From the NCBI GenBank assembly GCA_964496695.1, contig CAZCBE010000001.1:124001-188000 (forward strand): a stretch of 64,000 nt of DNA, read 5' to 3'. The notes beneath the pieces are model-generated. The model did not search any database. It was not told the origin of the DNA and saw only the letters and a list, made by a program, of their open reading frames with translations. Below are positions 16,782 to 24,810 of this stretch, one piece after another. The stretch's first letter is position 1; the number at the start of each line of letters is the position of its first letter. Position numbers and translations under genes: made by a program. The stretch is from SXTU01 sp964496695 (lineage in GTDB: Bacteria; Verrucomicrobiota; Verrucomicrobiia; Limisphaerales; SXTU01).

Positions 16782-17513
16782 ATGGGTCGCCAGTGGTTAC
16801 ATGCCAAACGTCTCGTCAACAACCTGAAGAAAGGCAAGACGACCGGTCGTCTCGTTCGCGAGATCATGGTCGCCGCCAAGCTCGGCGGGCCGGACCCCGA
16901 GGCGAACGCCCGCCTCTTCACCGCCTGTGAGAAAGCGCGCAAGGACAGCGTCAACCGCGACGTCATTGAGCGCGCCATCAAGAAGGGCTCCGGCACGGGC
17001 GAGGACAAGCTCGTGCTGGATCACATCGTTTTCGAGGGTTACACGCCGCACAAGGTGCCCGTCATCGTCGAGGTGATGACCGACAATGTGAACCGCACCG
17101 CGCCCGAGGTCCGCGTGCTCTTCAAGAAGGGCCAGCTCGGCACCACCGGCAGCAACAAGTTTCTCTTCGATCACGTCGGCCTCGTCGAGGCGCACCACCC
17201 CGCCGCCGGCACGGACATCGAAGCCGCCGCCATCGAAGCCGGGGCGAACGAGGTAGAGCCGCTGACGACCGCGCAGAACGACGACATCCCCGAGGGCGCG
17301 ACCGGCGCGCGCTTCATCACCGACCGCACCGCCATCCACGCCGTCTCGCAGTGGCTGGCCAAGAACGGCTGGTCCGTGGTGACGAGTGAAATGGGCTATG
17401 TGCCGAAGAGCTTCCCCGAACTCACCGAGGCGCAGCGCAACGAGGTCGGCGAATTCCTGCACGAACTGGACGAGCACGACGACGTGCATCGCGTCTGGGC
17501 CGCGCTGAAATAG
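16782..17513 (+). CDS. yebC: YebC/PmpR-family DNA-binding protein (YeeN-like start)
   Basis: 243 residues. Members bind DNA as regulators and, for some, help ribosomes translate polyproline stretches. Diagnostic segments are KARKDSVNRDVIERAIKKGSG, FEGYTPHKVPVIVEVMTDNVNRT, VRVLFKKGQLGTTGSNKFLF and a final EFLHELDEHDDVHRVWAALK. The protein starts MGRQWLHAKRL rather than the classical MAGHSKWANI, so it is nearer the YeeN type of start. ATG 16782 was preferred to an upstream TTG (16746) because only the former begins with family-like sequence. Immediately followed by a GCCGGTCTCCG repeat. Confidence 0.9.
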   Translation: MGRQWLHAKRLVNNLKKGKTTGRLVREIMVAAKLGGPDPEANARLFTACEKARKDSVNRDVIERAIKKGSGTGEDKLVLDHIVFEGYTPHKVPVIVEVMTDNVNRTAPEVRVLFKKGQLGTTGSNKFLFDHVGLVEAHHPAAGTDIEAAAIEAGANEVEPLTTAQNDDIPEGATGARFITDRTAIHAVSQWLAKNGWSVVTSEMGYVPKSFPELTEAQRNEVGEFLHELDEHDDVHRVWAALK

Positions 17514-17783
17514 CGGAGCGCCGGTCTCCGACCCGGCGTGTCCATCCTTTGGTGCCCCCCCAGTGCTGACGCATCAAAAGGGAAGCGGGGACTGACGAAT
17601 GGAGGCTGAAGGGAGTCGAACTGCTTCTTTTCCCTGGTTTCATTCGTCAGTCCCCATTCGTCAGTCAAATTCCACCCGGCAGCTTTCTGCGGCGTGAACC
17701 CCGCGCTCCGCTGGCGGCAGCGTGTCTCCGGTCACTCTGCTTCGTTCCGCAGTTGCAACTGCCGGGTCGGAGACCGGCGCTCC
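17514..17783. repeat. Gap holding two GCCGGTCTCCGACCCGGC repeats and a truncated MITE copy
   Basis: 17514-17541 reads CGGAGCGCCGGTCTCCGACC and begins at the base after the yebC stop; its inverted partner at 17757-17783 ends at the base before the stop of the minus-strand SGNH gene. Between them, 17566-17668 is a truncated copy of the CTGACGCATCAAAAG element containing GACTGACGAAT words and their inverted partners (CATTCGTCAGTCCCC). No right terminal repeat was found. Confidence 0.8.
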
Positions 17784-18884
17784 TCACTCCTTCCGAAACC
17801 ACTTCGCCGTGGGCTCGGCCTTGAAGAACTTCAGGAGCAGCCCGGCAACCTTTTGCTGGCCGGCGCCGGTGGGATGCGTGCCGTCGCTCGCGAAATCCTC
17901 CGGCTGGTAGAAGAACCCGTCCGCCTTCCGGGGCGTCGCGCCGTCGGCCCAGAGATACGGCCCCCACAGCAGCAGCGGCGACTTCACCGGGCCGCGCGCC
18001 GCGTCGAAGTTCAGCTCGGGCTTCCCGGCGATCTGGTCCTGGATCAGCCAGCGCGGGGCGAACGCGGTCTCGAAGGCATACGGCTCCGGGTTCAACTGCG
18101 TGGTCGCATAGCCGCCATAGGTGCGGCTGGAGAGATAGGCGACGCGCAGGTTCGGAAACTTCGCCTTCAGGTTATGCAGGCCGGCCACGAGATTCGTCTT
18201 CAGCACGAGCGCGTGGCGGGGGAATTCGCCCAGGTTCGCCGGGCCGGCCTCGGCCTGCTTCATCCACACGACCTGCACCTGCTTTGCGGAGACGCCCGCG
18301 CGCTGCAGGCGGTTGTCCACCTCGGCCCAGAGCGGGGTCTTCGGGTCGGCCCAGCGCATGCCGGTCTGCGCACCTTGCGCCCCGTCCACGATGACGAGCT
18401 GGGGCGACTTGGCCGGATCGTTGTCGGCCTGCTGCTTGAAGCGGGAGAAGGACTGCGTCGTGTTCGACATGCCGACGCTCAGGAGCACGACCTTGCCGCC
18501 CTTGGCCGGCTTCCCATCGGCGTCGAGCGGCTGGATGCTGGCGGCCTCGCGCATGGCCGCGTCCCGGTGCGCCGGCGGCGGCTCGTTCTGGCCGCCGCCG
18601 TAAAGCCCGCCGTCCTCGCCCTTGTATTTCGTCGTGCCCAGTTCCGTGAGCGGGGTGAGATGTCCGGTCCACCTGGGCTGCGTGCCGCCCGACGGCTGGC
18701 CGCCCTTGGCCCGGGCCGCCTTCGCGCGCTCGTAATACACCTGCTCCTCCGGCGTGAGCTTCTCCCCGCGCTGGGCGCGCTGGTGGAGTTGCTGGGCGCG
18801 GGCCCAGTCAATCGGCGGCTCGGGGGCGGGCGCGGCACGCAGGGTCACGCAGAGGAGGAGCAGCGGCAGCAGGGCGGATTTCAT
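17784..18884 (-). CDS. Secreted SGNH-like hydrolase of unknown specificity
   Basis: 366 residues with a signal peptide (MKSALLPLLLLCVTLRAAPA). A charged helical segment (residues 26-60, QLHQRAQRGEKLTPEEQVYY) follows. The rest resembles SGNH hydrolases: VVLLSVGMSNTTQ supplies a possible nucleophile region with a serine, and DGTHPTGAGQQKVAGLLL is a good block V with Asp and His. Substrate unknown; secreted carbohydrate esterase is plausible. The start is ATG at 18884; the longer open frame upstream of it is repeat sequence and antisense to rplS. Convergent with yebC across a repeat-filled gap. Confidence 0.7.
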   Translation of the reverse strand: MKSALLPLLLLCVTLRAAPAPEPPIDWARAQQLHQRAQRGEKLTPEEQVYYERAKAARAKGGQPSGGTQPRWTGHLTPLTELGTTKYKGEDGGLYGGGQNEPPPAHRDAAMREAASIQPLDADGKPAKGGKVVLLSVGMSNTTQSFSRFKQQADNDPAKSPQLVIVDGAQGAQTGMRWADPKTPLWAEVDNRLQRAGVSAKQVQVVWMKQAEAGPANLGEFPRHALVLKTNLVAGLHNLKAKFPNLRVAYLSSRTYGGYATTQLNPEPYAFETAFAPRWLIQDQIAGKPELNFDAARGPVKSPLLLWGPYLWADGATPRKADGFFYQPEDFASDGTHPTGAGQQKVAGLLLKFFKAEPTAKWFRKE

Positions 18885-18980
18885 GGCAGTGAGCCCAACA
18901 TGCCGTTCGCGGGACGCAGTTTCAAGCCGGGGCTGGGTGGCTGGGCGCATCGGAGCCGCTTGACACCGCCCCTCGAACCC

Positions 18981-19084
18981 GAGCCGGCGCGGACGCCGGC
19001 CACACGGCCTGCGGGACGCGGGCGCTGCGTAGCGCCGGCCTCCGGCCGGCCGTGCCGCAAGCGTCCTCGCTTGCCCGGCGGGGC
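18981..19084. repeat. GCCGGCC dispersed palindrome (CGGCCTCCGGCCGGCCGTGC), copy 1
   Basis: Contains GACGCCGGCCACACGGCCTG, CGGGACGCGGGCGCTGCGTA, GCGCCGGCCTCCGGCCGGCC and GCAAGCGTCCTCGCTTGCCC. The inverse copy lies at 52845-52942. It occupies part of the 368-bp gap 18885-19252 between the SGNH gene and rplS; the rest shows only a likely terminator. Confidence 0.85.
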
Positions 19085-19194
19085 GAGGTCGGGAGCAGTG
19101 CGTCAGGTGCGCCCGGCGCATCATGCCACGCACCGCCCGCAGACCAGCCACACCCGCGCTCCGGAACGCGGCGGACCAGTGCCGCCGCCGCCCA

Positions 19195-19226
19195 GAAAGC
19201 AAAAGGCGGAACCGGAGTTCCGCCTT
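19195..19226 (-). terminator. Rho-independent terminator after rplS
   Basis: On the minus strand a 10-bp stem AAGGCGGAAC/GTTCCGCCTT with a 4-nt loop (TCCG) is followed by TTGCTTT. It lies 27 nt beyond the rplS stop codon, where the ribosomal operon should end. Confidence 0.7.
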
Positions 19227-19252
19227 CGCTGAAATAGATTGGGGCGGCGGGC

Positions 19253-19633
19253 TTACTTCGCGGCGGGCTCGGCTGCGGTGCGGGTGTCGCGTTCCTTCAC
19301 GGCGGTCGCGCCCTTGCCGATGCGCTTGCGGAGGTAGGTGAGCTTGGCACGGCGGACAGCGCCGTGGCGCTCGATCTCGATCTTGTCCACGCGCGGGGAG
19401 TTCACCGGGAAGACGCGCTCCACGCCCTCGCCATAGCTGATGCGGCGGACGGTGAAGGACTCTTCGAGCCCGTGGCCGCGCTTGCCGATGACGACGCCGC
19501 TGAAAATCTGGATGCGTTCCTTGTCGCCTTCCACGACCTTCGTGTGGACCTTGACGGAGTCGCCCACGTTGAAGACCGCCTTCTCCTTGCGGAGCTGTTC
19601 GCCGTGAATCTTGTCGAGTAGTGCCTGGTTCAT
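19253..19633 (-). CDS. rplS: 50S ribosomal protein L19
   Basis: 126 residues, a near-complete L19 with a slightly long C-terminal tail (AVKERDTRTAAEPAAK). L19 lies at the 30S-50S interface. Recognised by FNVGDSVKVHTKVVEGDKER, IQIFSGVVIGKRGHGLEESF, TVRRISYGEGVERVFPVNSP and the AVRRAKLTYLRKRIGK end. Last gene of the rpsP-khpA-trmD-rplS group, 78 nt after the trmD stop; the gap contains a small GGCGGTC-GGGACCGCC hairpin. A terminator follows. Confidence 0.97.
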   Translation of the reverse strand: MNQALLDKIHGEQLRKEKAVFNVGDSVKVHTKVVEGDKERIQIFSGVVIGKRGHGLEESFTVRRISYGEGVERVFPVNSPRVDKIEIERHGAVRRAKLTYLRKRIGKGATAVKERDTRTAAEPAAK

Positions 19634-19711
19634 AAATTGTATTTTGTCGTGGTGGCCATGCCACCGGTTGTCGTTTCGTTCGGTTGGCGGTCTGGGACCG
19701 CCGTTACAGTT

Positions 19712-20389
19712 TCAGTGCTGGCCGTCGAGCAAATCGGGCCGCCGTTCCCGCGTGAGGCGCAGCGCCTGTTCGCGCCGCCACTTCTCAATCTCCGCGTGGT
19801 TCCCGGAGAGGAGGACGTCGGGGACTTTCATGCCCCGGAACTCCGCCGGCCGCGTGTATTGCGGATACTCCAGCAGCCCGTGGCTGAAGGATTCGTCCGT
19901 GGCGCTCTGGTCATCGCCCAGCACGCCGGGCAGCAGCCGCGTCACGCAGTCCACGATCACCATCGCCGGCAGCGCCCCATTGGTCAGGACGTAGTCCCCG
20001 ATGGACAGCTCGTCATGCGCCAGCGCGGTGCGGACACGTTCGTCGTAGCCTTCATAGCTGCCGCAGACCAGCAGCAGATGCTCCTGCTGCGCCAGCTCGC
20101 GGGCGATGGGCTGGGTGAACTTCCGGCCGGCCGGGCCGAGCAGAATCACCCGCGTCGCCGCGGTTTTCAGTTGCTCAACTGCTTCAAAGAGCGGTTCGGG
20201 CTTCAACAGCATTCCCGGTCCGCCGCCGAATGGACGGTCGTCCACCGTGCGGTGCCGGTCGTGCGTATAGTCCCGCAAATTGTAGATGTGCAGGTCCAGC
20301 TTGCCTGCGTCGCGCGCGCGCTTGACGATGCTTTCGTCCAGCGGTCCCGCGAACATCCCCGGAAACAAGGTGAGCACGTCTATCTTCAT
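19712..20389 (-). CDS. trmD: tRNA (guanine37-N1)-methyltransferase
   Basis: 225 residues, the usual length. TrmD methylates G37 of tRNAs reading leucine, proline and arginine codons, preventing frameshifting. It is a SPOUT enzyme with a trefoil knot: MKIDVLTLFPGMFAGPLDES, DDRPFGGGPGML (here VDDRPFGGGPGMLLKP), CGSYEGYDERV and SIGDYVLTNGALPAMVIVDC are family signatures. Normally preceded by rimM; here only 42 nt separate it from khpA and rimM is absent. ATG at 20389. Confidence 0.97.
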   Translation of the reverse strand: MKIDVLTLFPGMFAGPLDESIVKRARDAGKLDLHIYNLRDYTHDRHRTVDDRPFGGGPGMLLKPEPLFEAVEQLKTAATRVILLGPAGRKFTQPIARELAQQEHLLLVCGSYEGYDERVRTALAHDELSIGDYVLTNGALPAMVIVDCVTRLLPGVLGDDQSATDESFSHGLLEYPQYTRPAEFRGMKVPDVLLSGNHAEIEKWRREQALRLTRERRPDLLDGQH

Positions 20390-20431
20390 GCTCGGTGTCG
20401 CGCGGTCCGGTCGCGCTCCGGCTCCTGCCGG

Positions 20432-20665
20432 TCAGTCTTCGACGATCTCGACGGCGCAGCGGATGCCGCGCTTGGCCGCGCCCACCTGCGTGAGGGAGCG
20501 GATGGCCTGGATGGTGGCGCCCTGCTTGCCGATGATCTTGCCCACATCGGTCGGGTGGAGGCGCAGCTCGTAAAGCGTCTGCCCGCCCTGCTCGACCGGC
20601 GTGACGCTCACCGCGTCGGGCCGGTCCACGAGGCCCTTCACGACATATTCGAGGAAGGCCTGCAT
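20432..20665 (-). CDS. khpA: KH-domain RNA-binding protein KhpA
   Basis: 77 residues made of one KH domain. The GXXG loop is visible in VGKIIGKQGATIQAIRSL. KhpA-type proteins (YlqC) bind RNA and, with KhpB, affect cell division or small-RNA stability in Gram-positive bacteria. Located 7 nt downstream of rpsP, its conserved neighbour in many phyla, so co-transcription is very likely. Confidence 0.93.
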   Translation of the reverse strand: MQAFLEYVVKGLVDRPDAVSVTPVEQGGQTLYELRLHPTDVGKIIGKQGATIQAIRSLTQVGAAKRGIRCAVEIVED

Positions 20666-20672
20666 GGCGGGG

Positions 20673-20930
20673 TTACTTGGCGGCAGCGGCGGCGCGACGG
20701 GCTTTCCGCATGAAGCTCGCCACGGTGTCGCTGGGCTGGGCGCCCTTGCTCACCCAGTATTCGGCGCGTTCCAGGTCGAGCTTGAAGTTGTCGTCCTTCT
20801 GGCCCGGCAGGTAGGTGCCGATTTCTTCGATGAACTTGCCATCGCGCGGGCTGTGACCATCGGCCACGACCACACGGAACGCCGGCGTGTTACGCGCGCC
20901 GACTCGCTTCAAACGGATTCTGACTGGCAT
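20673..20930 (-). CDS. rpsP: 30S ribosomal protein S16
   Basis: 85 residues. Start MPVRIRLKRVGARNTPAFRV is the classical S16 N-terminus, followed by VVADGHSPRDGKFIEEIGTY. S16 is needed for 30S assembly. First gene of the operon; ffh, often upstream of it, is not present. The promoter should lie in 20931-21000, but no confident -35/-10 was recognised. Confidence 0.97.
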   Translation of the reverse strand: MPVRIRLKRVGARNTPAFRVVVADGHSPRDGKFIEEIGTYLPGQKDDNFKLDLERAEYWVSKGAQPSDTVASFMRKARRAAAAAK

Positions 20931-21302
20931 AAAAATCGTTTTGTTTCACCGTTGCGCCGCGTGCTTACGGGCACGCTTCACCCCGGTTCCCTATCAAAAA
21001 GGAGCGGGAGGTTAGCCATGCGGCTGGCTGTGACGCAAGAACTGATTTTCGGCTTGGGAAGGCGCGAGGCGCGGCGGGTGCGGCAGGGCATTGACACGGA
21101 GCGCGGCCCTCTGGGCCGCAGCGGCAACCTTGCTGACCGGGCTTCAGGCATTCCCAGGCATTCCCTGCTTCCAGCCGCTGCGGCCCGGAGTGCCGCGCTC
21201 CGGGGGAAGTGCCCGAGGCAGCTCGGGTTCGCCGTTGACAGCCGCCGTCCTTGCCCGCTGAATTCGCCGCGCAACCAGCAAGTCTCAATGTCCGTTCATT
21301 CT
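20931..21302. repeat. Divergent intergenic region with GCGGCCCTCTGGGCCGCAGC palindrome, copy 1
   Basis: 372 bp between divergent rpsP and the DUF1080 gene. 21098-21215 is an inverted repeat (GGAGCGCGGCCCTCTGGGCC to GCTGCGGCCCGGAGTGCCGC, then GCTCCGGG). Other copies: 54510-54660, 61898-62035, 62323-62437. The flanks should hold two promoters. Confidence 0.75.
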
Positions 21303-22064
21303 ATGAAATTCACTTCCGCCCTGTTCACGCTCGCCACCAGCGCGCTGCTTTCACTCCCCGCCCTCGCCGCCGACGAGGCCGGCTTCAAGTCCATCTTCAA
21401 CGGCAAGGACCTCACCGGCTGGGAGGGCAATCCCAAGCTCTGGTCCGTGCAGGACGGCGCGATCACCGGCATCACCCCGCCCAGCGAGAAGGACCCCAAG
21501 CGCGGCGCGATCACGCACAACACCTTCCTCGTGAACAAGGAGCTGAACACGAAGGATTTTGAATTGCGCCTCAGCTACCGCATCGTCAACGGCAACTCCG
21601 GCATCCAGTATCGCAGCAAGGTGCTCCGCCAGGGCGACTGGGGGCCGGTTGTCGGCGGCTATCAGGCGGACTTCGAGGCGGGCAAGACCTACAGCGGCAT
21701 CCTCTACGAGGAGCAGGGCCGCGGCATCCTCGCCCAGCGCGGGCAAAAGACGACCGTCATGCCCGAGAAGGAAGTCGAGGGCAAGGACGGCAAGAAGCAG
21801 CGCAAGTCGGAAGTCGTCGTCGCCGGTGCCGTCGGCAAGTCCGATGAAATCCAGGCCAAGATCAAGAACGAGGAGTGGAACGATTACGTGGTCATCGCCA
21901 AGGGCAACCACCTTCAACACTTCATCAACGGCATGCAGACGGTGGATGTGACCGACGACGGCGGCGAAAAGGCGGCAAAGGAAGGCATCCTCGCCCTGCA
22001 AATCCACGTCGGCCCGCCGATGACGGTCCAGTTCAAGAACCTTCGCATCAAGGAACTGAAGTAG
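21303..22064 (+). CDS. DUF1080 (3-keto-disaccharide hydrolase family) secreted protein
   Basis: 253 residues. Signal peptide at about 1-22 (SALFTLATSALLSLPALAA). The mature part is a concanavalin-like lectin/glucanase fold of DUF1080: GFKSIFNGKDLTGWEGNPKL, WSVQDGAITG, FELRLSYRIVNGNSGIQYRS, EWNDYVVIAKGNHLQHFING and the terminal LALQIHVGPPMTVQFKNLRI. Members cleave glycosidic bonds of 3-keto sugars. An ATG five codons upstream (21288) is an alternative start. A strong terminator follows at 22093, so it is probably monocistronic. Confidence 0.9.
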   Translation: MKFTSALFTLATSALLSLPALAADEAGFKSIFNGKDLTGWEGNPKLWSVQDGAITGITPPSEKDPKRGAITHNTFLVNKELNTKDFELRLSYRIVNGNSGIQYRSKVLRQGDWGPVVGGYQADFEAGKTYSGILYEEQGRGILAQRGQKTTVMPEKEVEGKDGKKQRKSEVVVAGAVGKSDEIQAKIKNEEWNDYVVIAKGNHLQHFINGMQTVDVTDDGGEKAAKEGILALQIHVGPPMTVQFKNLRIKELK

Positions 22065-22092
22065 TTCTGGGCGGGTGGTTACTTGCTATTTC

Positions 22093-22124
22093 GAGAGCGC
22101 GTCGCGAGACGCGCTCTCTTTTTT
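22093..22124 (+). terminator. Rho-independent terminator after DUF1080 gene
   Basis: A perfect 11-bp stem GAGAGCGCGTC/GACGCGCTCTC with loop GCGA is followed by six T. It sits 28 nt after the stop codon and directly before a word-repeat hairpin. Confidence 0.9.
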
Positions 22125-22292
22125 GAAATTCCAAATCCCAAGCTCCAAATTCCAAAGTAGCTCCAAGTTTCAAATTCCAAACTCCAATCCGGAGCAAGCC
22201 GTGACCGTCAGCCATCGGCCATGATGCTGTTGGAATTTGAGGTTTGGAGCTTCTTTGGAGCTTGAGATTTGTAATTTGGAGCTTCACCTCGC
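22125..22292. repeat. Word-repeat hairpin, TTCCAAA/TTTGGAA family, copy 1
   Basis: Left arm of GAAATTCCAAATCCCAAGC and CTCCAAATTCC words to about 22190, right arm TTGGAATTTGAGGTTTGGAG and related words from 22229. The spacer is about 40 nt. Fills the gap between the DUF1080 terminator and yggS. Related copy at 59092-59244. Confidence 0.85.
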
Positions 22293-22329
22293 CCTTTCGC
22301 TTCCGAACTTTATTCACTATCCTGCCCTC

Positions 22330-23043
22330 GTGGACATCGCCGCGAACATCGCCCATCTCCGTGACTGCATCGCCGGCGCCTGTGGCCGCGCGGGTCGCGA
22401 CCCGGCGTCCGTCACGCTCATGGCGGTGAGCAAGCACCAGCCGCCGGAGGCCGTGGCGGCCGCGCTGGAGGCCGGTTTGACCTGCTTCGGCGAGAGCCGC
22501 GTGCAGGAGGCGAAGGCGAAAATCCCGCTCTGCCCCGGCCGCGCCCGCTGGCAGATGATCGGCCATCTCCAGTCCAACAAATGCCGCGATGCCGTGGCGC
22601 TCTTCAGCCTGATCCAGAGCGTGGACAGCCTCGCGCTCGCGCAGGAGCTGAACAAACAGTGCGAAAAGGCCGCGAAGACCATGCCCATCCTGCTCGAAGT
22701 CAACGTGGCGGGCGAGGCGAGCAAGTTCGGCTACGCGCCGGCCAGGGTGCTCGCCGAGTTTGGCGAACTGAGCCGGCTGCCGCGCCTGGAAATCCACGGG
22801 TTGATGACCATCGCCCCTTACTCGCCCACGCCTGAGCGCGTGCGCCCAGTCTTCCGCCGGCTGCGCGAGCTGCGGGCCGAGTGCGAGCAACTCCTCGGTG
22901 CCCCGCTCCCTCAACTGAGCATGGGCATGAGCGGCGACTTTGAAATCGCCATCGAGGAAGGCGCGACGTTGGTCCGCATCGGCACCGCCCTGTTCGGCCC
23001 GCGCCTGCGGAAGCCGGAGGAACCTGCGGGGGCGGCTGAGTGA
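22330..23043 (+). CDS. yggS: YggS/PROSC-family pyridoxal-phosphate homeostasis protein
   Basis: 237 residues. PLP-binding barrel protein that keeps cellular PLP balanced. The PLP lysine lies in LMAVSKHQPPEAV; later motifs are CFGESRVQEAKAK, WQMIGHLQSNKCRDAV, LLEVNVAGEASKFGY, EIHGLMTIAPYSPTPE and LSMGMSGDFEIAIEEGATLV, ending RIGTALFGPR. GTG at 22330 was chosen because the N-terminus then starts VDIAANIAHLRDCI as in the family; the open frame upstream is word-repeat sequence (LELEICNLEL). Confidence 0.93.
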   Translation: MDIAANIAHLRDCIAGACGRAGRDPASVTLMAVSKHQPPEAVAAALEAGLTCFGESRVQEAKAKIPLCPGRARWQMIGHLQSNKCRDAVALFSLIQSVDSLALAQELNKQCEKAAKTMPILLEVNVAGEASKFGYAPARVLAEFGELSRLPRLEIHGLMTIAPYSPTPERVRPVFRRLRELRAECEQLLGAPLPQLSMGMSGDFEIAIEEGATLVRIGTALFGPRLRKPEEPAGAAE

Positions 23044-23051
23044 ACCATCCC

Positions 23052-23150
23052 GTGCCGGCGGCTTGCAGCCGCCGTCCGTGGGCCACAGCAGGACGAACGA
23101 GCTGCAAGCTATCCACCTGCAACGCGGCGGCTGCAAGCCGCCGGCACGGG
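23052..23150. repeat. GGCGGCTTGCAGCCGCCG palindrome
   Basis: Left GTGCCGGCGGCTTGCAGCCG, right CGGCGGCTGCAAGCCGCCGG, with an inner GAGCTGCAAGC. Begins 9 nt after the yggS stop. The rest of the 256-bp gap to larC (23151-23299) shows no gene. Confidence 0.8.
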
Positions 23151-23299
23151 TTCATGGAAAGGGAGAGCGGCGGTGGGCAAGGACACGCCTTCCGACCTTG
23201 GCGTTTGACAGTTTCCCCCTTTCGCGTCTTTCGCGTGTTTAGCGGGCACAGTTTTTTCTCCGCGCTAAGCCGCAGGATCAGTTACGTTGTTACCCACGC

Positions 23300-24664
23300 A
23301 TGAAGACCCTTTACCTCGACGTGTTCAGCGGGCTGAGCGGCGACATGTTCATCGGCGCGCTGCTCGATCTGGGCGCGGACTTTCGCCAGCTCGAATACGG
23401 CCTCGCGACGCTGAATCTGGACGGCTACCGGCTGGAGCACCGCCGCGCGGCCAAGTGTGGCATCGAGGGCGTGAAGTTCGACGTGCATCTCACCGGCACC
23501 GCCACGCCGCCGGAGAATGATGGGCCTGACTACCATGCACTTTCGCACGGTCACAGCCATGGTCCGGGGGACCATGCGCATTCCCATTCGCACGGCCCGG
23601 GCGATGCCGGCCATGCGCACGACGGCAGCCGGAACTTCCGCCAGATCAAGCAGCTCATCCACGCCAGCACGCTCTCGGACTGGGTGAAGGAGAAATCCAT
23701 CGCGGTCTTTCAACGCATCGCCGTGGCGGAGGGGAAGATCCACGGGATGCCGCCGGAGCAGGTTCACTTTCACGAGGTCGGCGCGGTGGATTCCATCGTG
23801 GACATCGTGGGCGGCTGCCTCGGGCTGGAACTGCTGGGCTGCCCGCGCGTGCTGGCCTCGGGGGTCGTCGAGGGCACGGGCTGGGTGAAGTGCGCCCACG
23901 GGCGGATGCCGTTGCCCGCGCCGGCCACGCTGGAAATCCTCGGTGCCCGTGGCGTGGCCATCTCGCAATGCGAGGAGCCGCGTGAACTGCTCACGCCCAC
24001 CGGAGCGGCGCTGCTCGCCGAGTTTGCGGAGAGCTTCGGTCCGATGACCGGACTGGTTGCGGAGAAGGTCGGCTACGGGGTAGGGACACGGGACAATGAC
24101 ACGCGGCCGAATGTGGTGCGGGCGGCGTTGGGGGTGGTTCAAAGTTCAGAGTCCAAAGTTCAAAGTCTGGCGGCTGGCAGCGGGACTGCGAAAGGGGCCG
24201 CGCTGGCGCATGACTGGGAGACGGATACCATCGCGGTGCTGGAGACGAATTTGGATGATGTCTCCGGGGAGTTGCTTGGGGCGTTCGTGGAGCAGGCGCT
24301 GGGGGCGGGGGCGCTGGATGTCTTCCACACGCCGATCCAGATGAAGAAGAACCGGCCCGGCGTGCTGCTTACCGTGCTCTGCGCGGCGACGGACGCGGAC
24401 AGGTTCGCCGCGCTGATGTTGCGGGAGACGAGTGCGTTCGGAGTTCGGCGCACGCTGGCGGAGCGGCGTAAACTGAAGCGGGAGTTTCTCACGGTGACGC
24501 TGCCGCAGGGCGAGGTGACGGTGAAGCTCGGCCGGCTGGATGGCGCGGTGGTGCAGGTCGCGCCGGAGTTTGAGTCGTGCAAGGCGCTGGCGGCGAAGGC
24601 CGGAGTGCCGCTCAAGGCGATCTACGAGGCCGCGCTCTCGGCGGCGCGCGGCCAGCTTGGGTAG
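23300..24664 (+). CDS. larC: Nickel pincer cofactor biosynthesis protein LarC
   Basis: 454 residues in one open frame. LarC inserts nickel into the pyridinium bis-thiocarboxylate cofactor of lactate racemase-type enzymes. Start MKTLYLDVFSGLSGDMFIGA is diagnostic. A His-rich metal-binding region (about 74-110, HGHSHGPGDHAHSHSHGPGD) follows, then VHFHEVGAVDSIVDIVG and the C-terminal half with LETNLDDVSGELLGAFVEQA. In some lactobacilli larC needs a programmed frameshift; here it is fused. Residues about 280-289 (SSESKVQSL) are encoded by a CAAAGTT word repeat in the linker between halves. larB and larE are not nearby. Confidence 0.93.
   Translation: MKTLYLDVFSGLSGDMFIGALLDLGADFRQLEYGLATLNLDGYRLEHRRAAKCGIEGVKFDVHLTGTATPPENDGPDYHALSHGHSHGPGDHAHSHSHGPGDAGHAHDGSRNFRQIKQLIHASTLSDWVKEKSIAVFQRIAVAEGKIHGMPPEQVHFHEVGAVDSIVDIVGGCLGLELLGCPRVLASGVVEGTGWVKCAHGRMPLPAPATLEILGARGVAISQCEEPRELLTPTGAALLAEFAESFGPMTGLVAEKVGYGVGTRDNDTRPNVVRAALGVVQSSESKVQSLAAGSGTAKGAALAHDWETDTIAVLETNLDDVSGELLGAFVEQALGAGALDVFHTPIQMKKNRPGVLLTVLCAATDADRFAALMLRETSAFGVRRTLAERRKLKREFLTVTLPQGEVTVKLGRLDGAVVQVAPEFESCKALAAKAGVPLKAIYEAALSAARGQLG
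24138..24167. repeat. In-frame word repeat CAAAGTT in larC
   Basis: Four imperfect copies of a TTCAAAGT word encode VQSSESKVQSL in the hinge between the two halves of LarC. No inverted arm is present. Confidence 0.65.
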
Positions 24665-24808
24665 CGGCAGGCGTCCTCGCCTGCCGTAGAGCCGGGCGTC
24701 CCGCCCGGCGGACTGCGCGTGCGGAGGGGGGAGATCAACGAGTTTCGCGGCCCGGTCCGGGCGGCAAGATGCCGCCCTCTACGGCAGGCGAGACGCCTGC
24801 CGCCACCA
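24665..24808. repeat. GGCAGGCGTC/CGGGCGGCAAGATG palindrome, intergenic copy
   Basis: GCAGGCGTCCTCGCCTGCCG, TAGAGCCGGGCGTCCCGCCC on the left and CGGGCGGCAAGATGCCGCCC, TCTACGGCAGGCGAGACGCC on the right. It starts at the base after the larC stop and ends two bases before the stop of the convergent Rsm22-like gene. Confidence 0.9.
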
Positions 24809-24810
24809 TT

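Noticed and set aside
23300..24664. Programmed frameshift in larC
   Set aside because: The gene is continuous in one frame here; only the hinge repeat is unusual.
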